Positions 9,104 through 17,466 of a stretch of 64,000 bases of DNA are shown in pieces. Under the pieces are notes generated by a model. The model saw nothing but the letters and a program-made list of their open reading frames with translations. It was not told where the DNA came from and ran no database searches. The stretch comes from an uncultured Paracoccaceae bacterium (GTDB lineage Bacteria > Pseudomonadota > Alphaproteobacteria > Rhodobacterales > Rhodobacteraceae): positions 1 through 64,000 of the forward strand of contig CALKXV010000018.1 of assembly GCA_938005545.1 (NCBI GenBank), in the 5' to 3' direction. The first letter of the stretch is position 1. Each line of letters begins with the position of its first letter. The position numbers and the translations under genes were made by a program.

Positions 9104-9142
9104 GACTATAAATCGGGCAACCTAAAAATGGGACTATAAATC
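9104..9142. promoter_or_regulatory. Direct repeats GACTATAAATC, probable IclR operator
   Basis: The 11-mer GACTATAAATC occurs twice, at 9104-9114 and 9132-9142, a spacing of 28 bp, inside the 113-bp gap between the divergent IclR and GMC dehydrogenase genes. Repeated half-sites in such a gap are typical for autoregulating IclR proteins. Assignment to this regulator is inference from position. Confidence 0.5.
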
Positions 9143-9180
9143 TCATTTTTTAACTTTTGGATCGTACTGGGAAGAATTGG

Positions 9181-10818
9181 GTGGAATTTGACTTCGTCAT
9201 TGTAGGCGCGGGCTCGGCAGGATGCGTCCTGGCGAATCGCTTGTCTGCGGATGGCAGGCATAAGGTCGCTCTGCTCGAAGCCGGTGGAAAAGACACCTAT
9301 CCTTGGATTCACATCCCCGTCGGTTACTTCAAAACCATGGGAAACCCCAAAACCGATTGGGGCTATCAGACCGAACCCGATCCCGGCCTGAACGGTCGCT
9401 CGCTGAAATGGCCGCGTGGCAAAGTGCTTGGTGGGTCCAGTTCGATAAACGGGCTGTTGTATGTGCGCGGCCAGGCGGCCGACTACAATCAGTGGCGCCA
9501 GATGGGCAATACCGGGTGGGGCTGGGATGATGTTCTGCCGTTGTTCAAGCGGGCCGAAAGTTACGACGGCGGCGATGACGACATTCGGGGTCGCGAAGGG
9601 CCGCTTTCGGTTTCCGATTCAGCCGTGTCCCGCGAAGTGGTTGATCGCTATCTCGATGCTGCCGTCAACGCCGGGTATCCCCGGAACGAAGATTACAACG
9701 GCGCCGATCAAGAAGGCGTCGCGCATTTCCAGCTGACCATGAACCGCGGGCGTCGGTGTTCCAGCGCGGTTGCCTACCTCAAGCCTGCCAAATCGCGCGC
9801 AAATCTGACGATCCTGACAAAATGCGCGGCGGAAAAGCTGGTTTTCAATGGCAAGCGCGTGACGGGCATCGAAGTGACGATGGGCGGCCAGCGCCAGACC
9901 ATTCGCGCCCGCAAAGAAATCATCCTGTCCGCCGGTGCCATCGGATCGCCGCAACTTTTGATGGTGTCTGGCATTGGGCCGGTCGACGAGCTTAACAGGC
10001 ACGGCATCAAGGTTGTCGCGGCGTCCGAAGGCGTTGGCAAGAACCTGCAAGACCATTTGCAAGCGCGCCCCGTCTACAAAACCACGCTTTCGACCATCAA
10101 CACCGAGATCAACAGCCTGTTCAAACAAGGGTTGATCGCATTGCATTACGCCGCGACGCGTACGGGGCCGATGACCATGGCCGCCAGCTTGGGCACCGCT
10201 TTTCTAAAGACGCGGCCCGATATGGATCAGCCGGATATCCAATTCCACATTCAGCCGTTCAGTGCCTCAAGCAAGATCAATAAACCTCATGATTTCAATG
10301 CCTTCACGGCAAGTGTTTTGCAAATGCGCCCCGAAAGCGTGGGCCATCTGGAACTGGCATCCGCCAACATGAGCGACTATCCAAAAATCCACCCAAACTA
10401 TCTGGCAACGAAAACCGACCAAGACACCATTGTGGAAGGTATCCGCATAGCACGCCGGATTGCACGGACAGAACCTGTCGCCAGCGTCATTACCGAAGAA
10501 TACACGCCGGGCCCAAGCCTTTTGGATGACGACTATGACGGTTTGTTGAACTGGGCACGCGATACATCGACGACGATCTACCACCCGACCGGAACCTGCA
10601 AAATGGGTAACGACACGATGGCCGTAGTGGACGAACGGCTGCGCGTCCGCGAGGTTGAGGGCTTGCGCGTGGCGGATGCGTCAATCATGCCGGTCATCGT
10701 TTCGGGGAACACAAATGCACCGGCAATCATGATCGGTGAAAAGTGCTCGGATATGGTATTGGTAGATGCCAATTCGGGTGCTGCGACAAAAACACAAACA
10801 ATGGAAGCCGCACAATAA
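9181..10818 (+). CDS. GMC-family FAD alcohol/choline dehydrogenase
   Basis: 545-residue flavoprotein of the glucose-methanol-choline family. It starts with the FAD-binding motif FDFVIVGAGSAGCVLANRLS, carries both family signatures (GKVLGGSSSINGLLYVRG and GAIGSPQLLMVSGIGP), and ends with the active-site region YHPTGTCKMG and SGNTNAPAIMIGEK. The GTG start at 9181 is preferred because GGGAAGAA precedes it and the FAD motif follows at once; a TTG at 9157 is possible. It would oxidise a primary alcohol to an aldehyde with an electron acceptor. The stop overlaps the TerC gene start. True choline dehydrogenase is only one of several options. Confidence 0.85.
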   Translation: MEFDFVIVGAGSAGCVLANRLSADGRHKVALLEAGGKDTYPWIHIPVGYFKTMGNPKTDWGYQTEPDPGLNGRSLKWPRGKVLGGSSSINGLLYVRGQAADYNQWRQMGNTGWGWDDVLPLFKRAESYDGGDDDIRGREGPLSVSDSAVSREVVDRYLDAAVNAGYPRNEDYNGADQEGVAHFQLTMNRGRRCSSAVAYLKPAKSRANLTILTKCAAEKLVFNGKRVTGIEVTMGGQRQTIRARKEIILSAGAIGSPQLLMVSGIGPVDELNRHGIKVVAASEGVGKNLQDHLQARPVYKTTLSTINTEINSLFKQGLIALHYAATRTGPMTMAASLGTAFLKTRPDMDQPDIQFHIQPFSASSKINKPHDFNAFTASVLQMRPESVGHLELASANMSDYPKIHPNYLATKTDQDTIVEGIRIARRIARTEPVASVITEEYTPGPSLLDDDYDGLLNWARDTSTTIYHPTGTCKMGNDTMAVVDERLRVREVEGLRVADASIMPVIVSGNTNAPAIMIGEKCSDMVLVDANSGAATKTQTMEAAQ

Positions 10819-11483
10819 TGGAACTACTTTTCGACGCAGGTGCCATCATTCTAGCCGACCTGATTTTATCGGGCGACAATGCGTTGATTATTGGCATGGC
10901 TGCGGCAGGGCTGTCACCAGAACTGCGCGGACGCGCGATCATGTACGGCATGGTCATCGCCGCGCTCTTGCGGATCGTCTTTGCAGTGGTGGCGACCAAG
11001 CTATTGGGAATCCCCGGGCTGTTGTTCGTGGGTGGCCTGTTACTTTGCTATGTCTGCTGGCGTCTGTTCCAGGAAATCCGCGAAAGCCTGCACCGAAAAT
11101 CCGAAGCGGCCATGGAAACCGCCGAAGATTTGGACGCCGGGTATACCGGCCCGCCAAAGCGGACGCTGAAGCAGGCGCTTTGGACAATCACTATCGCAGA
11201 TGTCTCCATGTCGCTGGACAACGTTCTGGCGGTCGCGGCCATTGCAGACGGCAATACCAATTTGCTGGTCTTCGGACTTGCGCTTGCCATTATATTGATG
11301 GCATTCGCCGCGACGCTGATTATGAAAATACTCACCAAATACCCGTGGATTTCATGGCTTGGACTCATCGTACTGGTCTACGTGGCCGGAGAAATGTTGT
11401 TCCGGGGCACGTTTGATATGAATTATGGAGTTGGTCCCATGCTCGGACTTATAGAAGGCATGGACTTAGGCAAAGGGCACTGA
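10818..11483 (+). CDS. TerC-family integral membrane protein
   Basis: 221 residues with about seven hydrophobic segments. The duplicated acidic membrane motifs of the TerC/YjbE/Alx family are present as ILSGDNALIIGMAA and DVSMSLDNVLAVAAI. Family members export Mn2+ or other metals or protect against metal load. The ATG at 10818 overlaps the GMC dehydrogenase stop (TAATG), so the two are coupled, an unusual partnership. A 40-residue loop with charged residues sits in the middle. Confidence 0.85.
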   Translation: MELLFDAGAIILADLILSGDNALIIGMAAAGLSPELRGRAIMYGMVIAALLRIVFAVVATKLLGIPGLLFVGGLLLCYVCWRLFQEIRESLHRKSEAAMETAEDLDAGYTGPPKRTLKQALWTITIADVSMSLDNVLAVAAIADGNTNLLVFGLALAIILMAFAATLIMKILTKYPWISWLGLIVLVYVAGEMLFRGTFDMNYGVGPMLGLIEGMDLGKGH

Positions 11484-11565
11484 TCTAACAGAGCAAAACG
11501 GGTCGCTACGCCTTCAGTGACCGGTTCCAAATCAAGCACGAAGGCAAACAACTGGGAGGACATTT

Positions 11566-12672
11566 ATGTTCGAAATTTCCAAACTAACCAAAGTGGCTAC
11601 GGCGACCGTATTCGGTGCGGCGCTGATGGCGACAAGCGCGATGGCTGAAAAGGTCCTGCGCATTCAATCGGTTCTGCCGAACACGGCCGACGAAGTGTTC
11701 ATGCTGAACGAATTCGGCAAAGACGTAGCAGCCCTGACCGGCGGCTCGCTGACCATCGAAGTGTTGCCTGCGGGCGCCGTTGTTGGCCCTCGCGACATCA
11801 TGGACGCGGTTGACGCCGGTCTTGTCGAGGGTGGCTTTGCCTGGACGCACTACTGGGGTGGTAAGCACGTTGCAGCCAACCTCTTTGGTGCGCCTGTTGC
11901 GGGTGCCGGTGTTGGTCTCGACAACATCGCGTTTCTGAGCTGGTTCCAGTATGGCGGCGGGAAAGAGCTTTATGATCGTCTTTGGGGCGAAATGGGCGTG
12001 AACGTCAAAGGTTTCATGCTTCAGCCAGTTGGTCCAGAAGCTCTGGGCTGGTTCCCAAAGCCAATCAATTCCATGGACGACTTCCGCCAGATGCGTTTCC
12101 GCGCCCCTCCGGGCATGGTTGGCGCAGCCTATGCTGACATCGGCGTTCCAGCCGTTGCGATGGGTGGCGGTGACATCCTGCCAGCTCTCGAAAAGGGCAC
12201 CATCGACGCAGCGGAATGGTGCTGCCCGAAGCCTGACTCGGTCTTTGGCTTCCAAAAGGTGCTCAAGCACTACTATCTGCAAGGTCTGCACCAGGTCGTC
12301 GTGAACGCCGACATGTACGTAAACCTCGACTTCTACAACGGCCTGACCGATCTTGAGAAGAAAGCTCTGGAAGTTGCAGCAAACGCGTCTTTGTCCAAGT
12401 CCATGTCTTACCGCATCTTCGAAAACGGCAAGGCTCTGAAGGACCTGACGGATAACCACGGCGTTATTCTTGAAGACACGCCAGCCGACTACTTCACCGA
12501 GTATATGGCTGCTGCGCGGAATGCGTTGCAGGCAGCTGCGGATGAGAACGAGTTCTTCGCAGAAGTTTGGCAGTCTCAAAAAGACTTTGCTGACATCGCC
12601 GTTCCGTTCTGGGCCGGTGCGCAAGCGTCAAACGCCAGCTTGGGTAAAGCCCACGCCGACACTCTGAAGTAA
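11566..12672 (+). CDS. TRAP transporter substrate-binding protein, TakP/FcbT1-like
   Basis: 368-residue periplasmic receptor with a Sec signal peptide (cleavage after ATSAMA). The conserved arginine-containing segment that binds the carboxylate is seen as MRFRAPPGMVGAAYADIGVP, followed by DILPALEKGTIDAAEW and the CCPKPD segment. This matches the 2-oxo acid/chlorobenzoate/mannitol receptor branch (COG4663 type) rather than the classic C4-dicarboxylate DctP. A GGGAGG site precedes the ATG. It stands before a terminator-like hairpin and then the fused permease gene. The ligand is unknown but is probably a monocarboxylic or 2-oxo acid. Confidence 0.85.
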   Translation: MFEISKLTKVATATVFGAALMATSAMAEKVLRIQSVLPNTADEVFMLNEFGKDVAALTGGSLTIEVLPAGAVVGPRDIMDAVDAGLVEGGFAWTHYWGGKHVAANLFGAPVAGAGVGLDNIAFLSWFQYGGGKELYDRLWGEMGVNVKGFMLQPVGPEALGWFPKPINSMDDFRQMRFRAPPGMVGAAYADIGVPAVAMGGGDILPALEKGTIDAAEWCCPKPDSVFGFQKVLKHYYLQGLHQVVVNADMYVNLDFYNGLTDLEKKALEVAANASLSKSMSYRIFENGKALKDLTDNHGVILEDTPADYFTEYMAAARNALQAAADENEFFAEVWQSQKDFADIAVPFWAGAQASNASLGKAHADTLK

Positions 12673-12681
12673 TTCAGATCA

Positions 12682-12720
12682 GAACGGGCCCTTTCAATGG
12701 GGCCCGTTCGTTCTTGTTTT
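12682..12720 (+). terminator. Intra-operon hairpin between TRAP receptor and permease genes
   Basis: A perfect 10-bp stem, GAACGGGCCC at 12682-12691 and GGGCCCGTTC at 12700-12709, followed by a T-rich stretch. It probably reduces read-through so that the periplasmic receptor is made in excess over the membrane subunits. Confidence 0.7.
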
Positions 12721-12793
12721 CCAAGCGCCACATGCGGACGTTTCGAAAAAAGGAACGTGGATAGTAATTCCGCGTCATGGGAGGGACCGCCAA

Positions 12794-15259
12794 ATGGCAG
12801 ATGAACCGAATCCAGAAGACCTGGAAATCGCGGACGAACTCATTGCCGAACGACGTGCCGAAGCGCCCGGTGAAACGCCGGAAGATATGACCGCTTGGCA
12901 ACGCCCGATTACGGCAGCCATTGATATCATCAACTATCGCGCTGGTCAGGTCATCGCCCTTCTTATGGTGCCCTTAATCATTGTGGTGGTTTACGAAGTC
13001 TTCTCGCGAAACTCCTTCGCGATCCTGCAAAACGCCGGTTTCGAAGACCTCGCGCGGTCACTCAAGCTTGGCCCCACACTCTGGGTCTATGATACCAGCC
13101 GCATGATTGCAGGCGTGCTCTTTATGGCCGCTGCCGGTTACGGGTTGATGCGCGGTGTGCACATCCGCGCGGATTTCCTGTATCGGTTCTGGTCGGACAA
13201 GACGCAGGCAACTGTCGACGCCACTCTCTATATGCTGTTCTTCATACCCTCGATGGTCTTCTTTACCATCGTTTCAAGCGAGTTCTGGTGGCTTGCCTTT
13301 TCCAGAGGCGAAACCATGCAGATCGACAGCGCTTGGGGGCCCTTGTTGTGGCCAGCACGCTTGGCAATGCCCGTCGGTGGTTTCCTGTTGATGCTCCAAG
13401 GTATTCCCGAGATTTTCCGGGCGTTCCACAAGATGGGCAAGGAACGCGAACGCTGGTTCGTGCGGTCCCTGCCGATCTATCTGATCGGGTTGGCATGGCT
13501 GGTTCTGGCGATCTTTACACCTGGAATTGTTCCCGGCGGCGAATGGTTCACCGGCATAATGAAGGCAAGCCCGGGTCTTAGCAAACCCACCATCGGGTTG
13601 ATCATGCTTGGCGCAATGCTGTTTGTGATCTTCATCGGCTTCCCCATTGCTTTTACCTTGATCTTCCTCGCCTTCGTCTTCGGCATCTGGGGGGCAAACT
13701 TCAAACTCACCACACTGCTGATGACGCTGAACACCAACTCGACCATGCTGAACGATCAGCTTATGGCGGTGCCTCTCTTCGTGTTGATGGGCATCGTGAT
13801 GGAAGCAGCAGGGTTGATGGAGCGTCTGTTCGCTTCGATCCAGATGATTATGTCACGGGTTCGTGGCGCGCTCTTTATCGCTGTTCTGATCGTGTCGACC
13901 ATTTTCGCTGCCGCGACCGGGATTGTTGGGGCCTCCGTGACGCTGTTGGGTATTATGGCGGGCGCTACGATGAGCCGGTCAGGCTACGACGTGAAACTGG
14001 CGGCAGGAACGATCACAGCCGGCGGCACATTGGGTATCCTGATCCCGCCGTCGATCATGTTGATTGTTATGGGGCCGGTGCTGGAAGTGTCGACGCTTGA
14101 TCTGTTCCGCGGGGCGTTCATCCCCGGTGCACTCTTGGCCTCACTTTATCTGCTCTACACACTGGGTCGATGCTGGCTGAACCCCAGCCTGGGGCCCATT
14201 CTTGCAGAAGAAGATCAACCAGAAACGTCCAGGTTCTATGGGGCCGAAGTCGCACTGATCTGTCTCGGCGTCCTGACGTTGTGCCGCATCTTTGGCCTGG
14301 GCATGGGCGGCACATTCGGTGGATTGGTGCCCTTTGGTGGCCTGTTCGTCATGTTGATCGCAATGGCAGTAGCCTATGCCGCCTATCGGAGCCTAAAAAT
14401 TTTACGGGTTGTTGTGCCAATCGCCGTTCTGTTCCACCTTTATATGATCGTCGCGAACTTCGGCGCGGGCGGCATACCGATATGGTCCATCGTCTTTGCC
14501 GCGTTCATGATCCTATTGGCGGTCCTGGGTCGGCCCATCTACGGACCCGACGCCGACGAAGGGTTCTACTTCTCAGACCTCTGGGATGAATTCTTCGCAG
14601 GGCTTATGCCACCAACGATCCTGATCTCCTTCGCTTTGGGCTCAATCCTTCTTGGCTTTGCAACACCTGCCGAAGCGGCGGCCATGGGCGCGTTTGGTGC
14701 GATCCTGCTCTCGATTGGGTATCGCAAGTTCACAATCCCAAGTTTCTTTGACAGCTTGGTCAAAGCGCTCGAAATCACAGTTCTGATCATGTTCCTCGTT
14801 GCGGCATCCAACTTCTTTGGTGCCGAATTCAGTGCACTCGGAACGCCCAAAATGATGACAGAGCTGCTCTTGGGTCTCGATATGTCACCCTACTTGGTCC
14901 TGCTTTTGGTGATGGCGCTGATCTTCCTGCTCGGCTGGCCATTGGAATGGGTGCCAATCGTTCTGATCGTTGTTCCAATCCTCCTGCCAACGGTCGAAGC
15001 GCTCTCGGTACATGGGCTTGACCGCTATGACCTTATGGTCTGGTTTGGGATCCTTGTGGCGGTGAACCTGCAAACAGCCTGGCTCTCGCCGCCGGTCGCG
15101 CTTTCTGCCTATTTCTTGAAAGGCGTGGTGCCGGATTGGGATTTGAAAGACATCTACCTTGGTATGATGCAGTTCATGCTGGTTCAGCTTATCGGTCTGA
15201 CTTTGCTTTTCATATTCCCGCAGCTTGTGCTTTGGCTGCCAAGAGTTATGGGCGGCTAA
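12794..15259 (+). CDS. TRAP transporter fused permease (DctQ-DctM)
   Basis: 821 residues in one chain. A charged cytoplasmic start of about 40 residues leads into a four-helix DctQ-type small subunit (about residues 45-235). This is joined to a DctM-type large subunit with many transmembrane helices. Family motifs include LFVLMGIVMEAAGLMERLF, the GTLGILIPPSIMLIV block, and FATPAEAAAMGAFGAILLSI. A second hydrophobic stretch in the middle makes the DctM part longer than usual. The fusion fixes the stoichiometry of the small and large subunits. A GGGAGG site precedes the ATG. Confidence 0.88.
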   Translation: MADEPNPEDLEIADELIAERRAEAPGETPEDMTAWQRPITAAIDIINYRAGQVIALLMVPLIIVVVYEVFSRNSFAILQNAGFEDLARSLKLGPTLWVYDTSRMIAGVLFMAAAGYGLMRGVHIRADFLYRFWSDKTQATVDATLYMLFFIPSMVFFTIVSSEFWWLAFSRGETMQIDSAWGPLLWPARLAMPVGGFLLMLQGIPEIFRAFHKMGKERERWFVRSLPIYLIGLAWLVLAIFTPGIVPGGEWFTGIMKASPGLSKPTIGLIMLGAMLFVIFIGFPIAFTLIFLAFVFGIWGANFKLTTLLMTLNTNSTMLNDQLMAVPLFVLMGIVMEAAGLMERLFASIQMIMSRVRGALFIAVLIVSTIFAAATGIVGASVTLLGIMAGATMSRSGYDVKLAAGTITAGGTLGILIPPSIMLIVMGPVLEVSTLDLFRGAFIPGALLASLYLLYTLGRCWLNPSLGPILAEEDQPETSRFYGAEVALICLGVLTLCRIFGLGMGGTFGGLVPFGGLFVMLIAMAVAYAAYRSLKILRVVVPIAVLFHLYMIVANFGAGGIPIWSIVFAAFMILLAVLGRPIYGPDADEGFYFSDLWDEFFAGLMPPTILISFALGSILLGFATPAEAAAMGAFGAILLSIGYRKFTIPSFFDSLVKALEITVLIMFLVAASNFFGAEFSALGTPKMMTELLLGLDMSPYLVLLLVMALIFLLGWPLEWVPIVLIVVPILLPTVEALSVHGLDRYDLMVWFGILVAVNLQTAWLSPPVALSAYFLKGVVPDWDLKDIYLGMMQFMLVQLIGLTLLFIFPQLVLWLPRVMGG

Positions 15260-15310
15260 GGGACACGGGGACCTCGCTCACTCGGGCATTGTCCCACACC
15301 ATGAAATCTA

Positions 15311-15370
15311 CGCAGGCCGTTTGTTCACAAATGGCCTGCGCATCGGTCTCGTAAAACTCAAGTTTTACGA
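15311..15370 (+). terminator. Two adjacent strong hairpins after the TRAP permease gene
   Basis: The first hairpin pairs CGCAGGCC (15311-15318) with GGCCTGCG (15333-15340), extended by TTTG/CAAA around a TTCA loop. The second pairs TCGTAAAACT (15349-15358) with AGTTTTACGA (15361-15370), only two bases apart. They lie between convergent genes and have a T-run only within the second stem, so they probably act as a two-way terminator. Confidence 0.6.
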
Positions 15371-15374
15371 AAAG

Positions 15375-15962
15375 TTACACACCGCTCTGGCCGGAGGCAG
15401 GGGGGGTGGATTTTCCGTTCGCCGGGGCGGCCAGCACAGTGGCGCAATTGGCAAGCAGATCGGCAAGACAGCGATCTTCAAACTTCCGTCCGACACCAAC
15501 AAGCTTCGATGCAAAAGTCAAAAGCACTTTGGCCTCACCTTCATTCTTTGGTCGGGCCGTCAGTATTCGCTTCTCAAGCCGTTTGATCTCGTCACCCTTA
15601 AGCGTAAGCGATTTTGAAAGGAACTCAATTTCCTCGCCCAGAATGTTCTGCGGTGTAAACGAATTGTGCGTCGCGTGTCGCACCTTTGCCAGTCCTGCGC
15701 GGATCGCAATTCGAACACGCACGTCTGCCGGAAGCGATTGCACCGCCTGCTCCGTCTGGATCGAAAGGTCGGCGGACTGGTCGATGGCCTTCAAATTGCC
15801 GATAACCTGCGCGCGCAATTTAACGATCTGGGCGTATCGCGTCATCAAACGGCCGTGCGACCGAAGCTCATTGACCCAAACAGGATCATCCGAAGCGTTG
15901 GGCAGCTTGATGACATTGTCACCCGCTTCAATCCACGGTTCTGGAACGATGTTCGTTTCCAT
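15375..15962 (-). CDS. Conserved hypothetical protein
   Basis: 195 residues, soluble, not recognised. The amino part (about residues 1-45) is acidic and neutral, the middle is helical and rich in Arg/Lys (LRSHGRLMTRYAQIVKLRAQ and RVRIAIRAGLAKVRHATHNS), and residues 115-165 look coiled (LTLKGDEIKRLEKRIL). The tail is Pro/Ala/Ser-rich and disordered. There is no signal peptide. It is convergent with the TRAP operon and followed by a long non-coding stretch upstream. No function can be proposed. Confidence 0.6.
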   Translation of the reverse strand: METNIVPEPWIEAGDNVIKLPNASDDPVWVNELRSHGRLMTRYAQIVKLRAQVIGNLKAIDQSADLSIQTEQAVQSLPADVRVRIAIRAGLAKVRHATHNSFTPQNILGEEIEFLSKSLTLKGDEIKRLEKRILTARPKNEGEAKVLLTFASKLVGVGRKFEDRCLADLLANCATVLAAPANGKSTPPASGQSGV

Positions 15963-16408
15963 TTACCTTCCAATCATACACAAAAATACAGATTGACGGC
16001 GTAGGTTCATCAATTGGCACATATTGTGATGAAAATGCGGCGAAAAAAAGGCGAAGTGCGCCGATCTTCGGGTTTCAATGACGTGGACAGGAGTTTTAAT
16101 CGTTGTGTGATGGGCCATATTCAATTGTTTTCAGCACCTTAGCTGTTGCTTCGACCCTAAAGGCATTGTCGCGTTAGACAGGTGCTGTAACTAGGGGGAA
16201 TAACCGAATCCCCGCGCCACATCTGATGCATCCGGAAAATCAGTACCAAGTGTGGTTGCCCCGACATCTTTGAAATCGGCGGAAACGACGGCTTGGAAGC
16301 ACCGCAAACGACAAGCCTGCGGCGCCAAATTGTCTGCACGCAAGGTGCTTGAAATAATGTATCACGTCCCGCGCACAGGTTTCCCCCGGCGTGCGCAGGA
16401 CGATTTTA
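15963..16408. other. Gap without a supported gene
   Basis: About 450 bp between a hypothetical gene and comE. Only short frames without ribosome-binding sites were seen. It includes one inverted repeat, GCGCAC at 16371-16376 with GTGCGC at 16391-16396, just downstream of comE, which could help end that transcript although no T-run follows. The rest may be decayed sequence and holds the promoter of the 15375-15962 gene. Confidence 0.5.
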
Positions 16409-16963
16409 TCAGGCCTGAACGGCACCCATAAAACGATCTCGGATGGTGACCGGATCCATGGTGATCACCGGCATCTTGGCGTTGCCGCTTTCGCACTTGC
16501 AAACAATTACGGTCATTTCACCACTGTCCAACGCGTCTTGCAAAACGCGGCCTGTGTCCTCAGCCTGGCATTCCACCACACGATCGCAACCCGCCGCTTC
16601 AGCCATCTTGGTCAACGATGTCTTTTGCCCGGCATACGTCGGTTGGTCTCCGGTTGACCCATAAGAACCATTGTCGATGATCAAGAGGATAAAGTTGTTC
16701 GCCGTATTGTTCCCAATCGTCGGCAAAGTCCCAAGGTTGGTCAGAACCGAGCCATCACCGTCGATGGAAATGACCGGCTTCGGCTGTGCCAATGCCAGCC
16801 CCAAGCCGATGGACGATGAAAGCCCCATTGTGCCCAGCATGTAAAAGTTCGACGCTTGGTCGTCGATGGCGTGCAGCTCTTGGGACGGAATGCCGATATT
16901 GCAGACCACAAGTTGGTCACGAAGGATCGGCGCGATTTCTTTCAGGATTTCAGAACGGATCAT
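16409..16963 (-). CDS. comE: Sulfopyruvate decarboxylase, beta subunit
   Basis: 184-residue TPP-binding subunit. The pyrophosphate motif begins SIDGDGSVLTNLGTLP and ends with the Asn-containing FILLIIDNGSYGSTG, as in ComE and phosphonopyruvate decarboxylases. With ComD it decarboxylates 3-sulfopyruvate to sulfoacetaldehyde. The ATG at 16963 overlaps the comD stop by four bases; an upstream in-frame start would intrude into comD. It is the last gene of the hpsN operon. Phosphonopyruvate decarboxylase is the main alternative, but the sulfonate neighbours favour sulfopyruvate. Confidence 0.85.
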   Translation of the reverse strand: MIRSEILKEIAPILRDQLVVCNIGIPSQELHAIDDQASNFYMLGTMGLSSSIGLGLALAQPKPVISIDGDGSVLTNLGTLPTIGNNTANNFILLIIDNGSYGSTGDQPTYAGQKTSLTKMAEAAGCDRVVECQAEDTGRVLQDALDSGEMTVIVCKCESGNAKMPVITMDPVTIRDRFMGAVQA

Positions 16964-17466
16964 TGGTCGCCATAGCCTCCCCAAAAATTGGCATCGGTCA
17001 AAATCGCGACCGGCTTGTTGCACATGAACGTGTAATCCAAAATCATCGGTAGCTCGTCGGCGTCCGATTGTTTGTGGAAGTGATAAGTCGGGATATTCAT
17101 CTGAGCCAACAGCGCCTTCGTATGCACTGCCATCTCAACCTGACAAGCCACAGGCTCGCGCAATTCACCACGATAGGAAATCAGCATCGGCAATGGCATC
17201 CGGTAATACTGGATCAGCGTTGCCAACGTGTTGATCGTCACACCAATCGCCGTGTTCTGCATAATGATGGCCGACCGCTTGCCGCCCATCCAGGCACCTG
17301 CACATATCCCCATGCCTTCGTCTTCTTTGTTTGCAGGTATGTGAAGGATCTCGGGGTGCTTGTCGACTTCCTCGATCACGCCGGCCAGCTGTTTACACGG
17401 CACGGTCGTCACAAGGCCAATCTTGGCCGCAACCAGATCGTCGGTGATCTTTTGGTCGATATTCAC
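16960..17466 (-). CDS. comD: Sulfopyruvate decarboxylase, alpha subunit
   Basis: 168-residue pyrimidine-binding half of the TPP decarboxylase. The TPP-activating glutamate lies in ANKEDEGMGICAGAWMGGK, followed by IIMQNTAIGVTINTLATLI and LPMLISYRGELRE. The GTG start at 17466 overlaps the stop of the Zn-dehydrogenase gene (GTGA), and its own stop overlaps comE, so the three are tightly coupled. Split alpha and beta subunits are typical of bacterial and archaeal ComDE. The product, sulfoacetaldehyde, would be desulfonated by Xsc, which is not in the window. Confidence 0.85.
   Translation of the reverse strand: MNIDQKITDDLVAAKIGLVTTVPCKQLAGVIEEVDKHPEILHIPANKEDEGMGICAGAWMGGKRSAIIMQNTAIGVTINTLATLIQYYRMPLPMLISYRGELREPVACQVEMAVHTKALLAQMNIPTYHFHKQSDADELPMILDYTFMCNKPVAILTDANFWGGYGDQ

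Noticed and set aside
11584-12624. 346-residue open frame on the minus strand
   Set aside because: It is antisense to the TRAP receptor gene, is His/Arg/Val-rich in a way typical of shadow frames, and has no motif.
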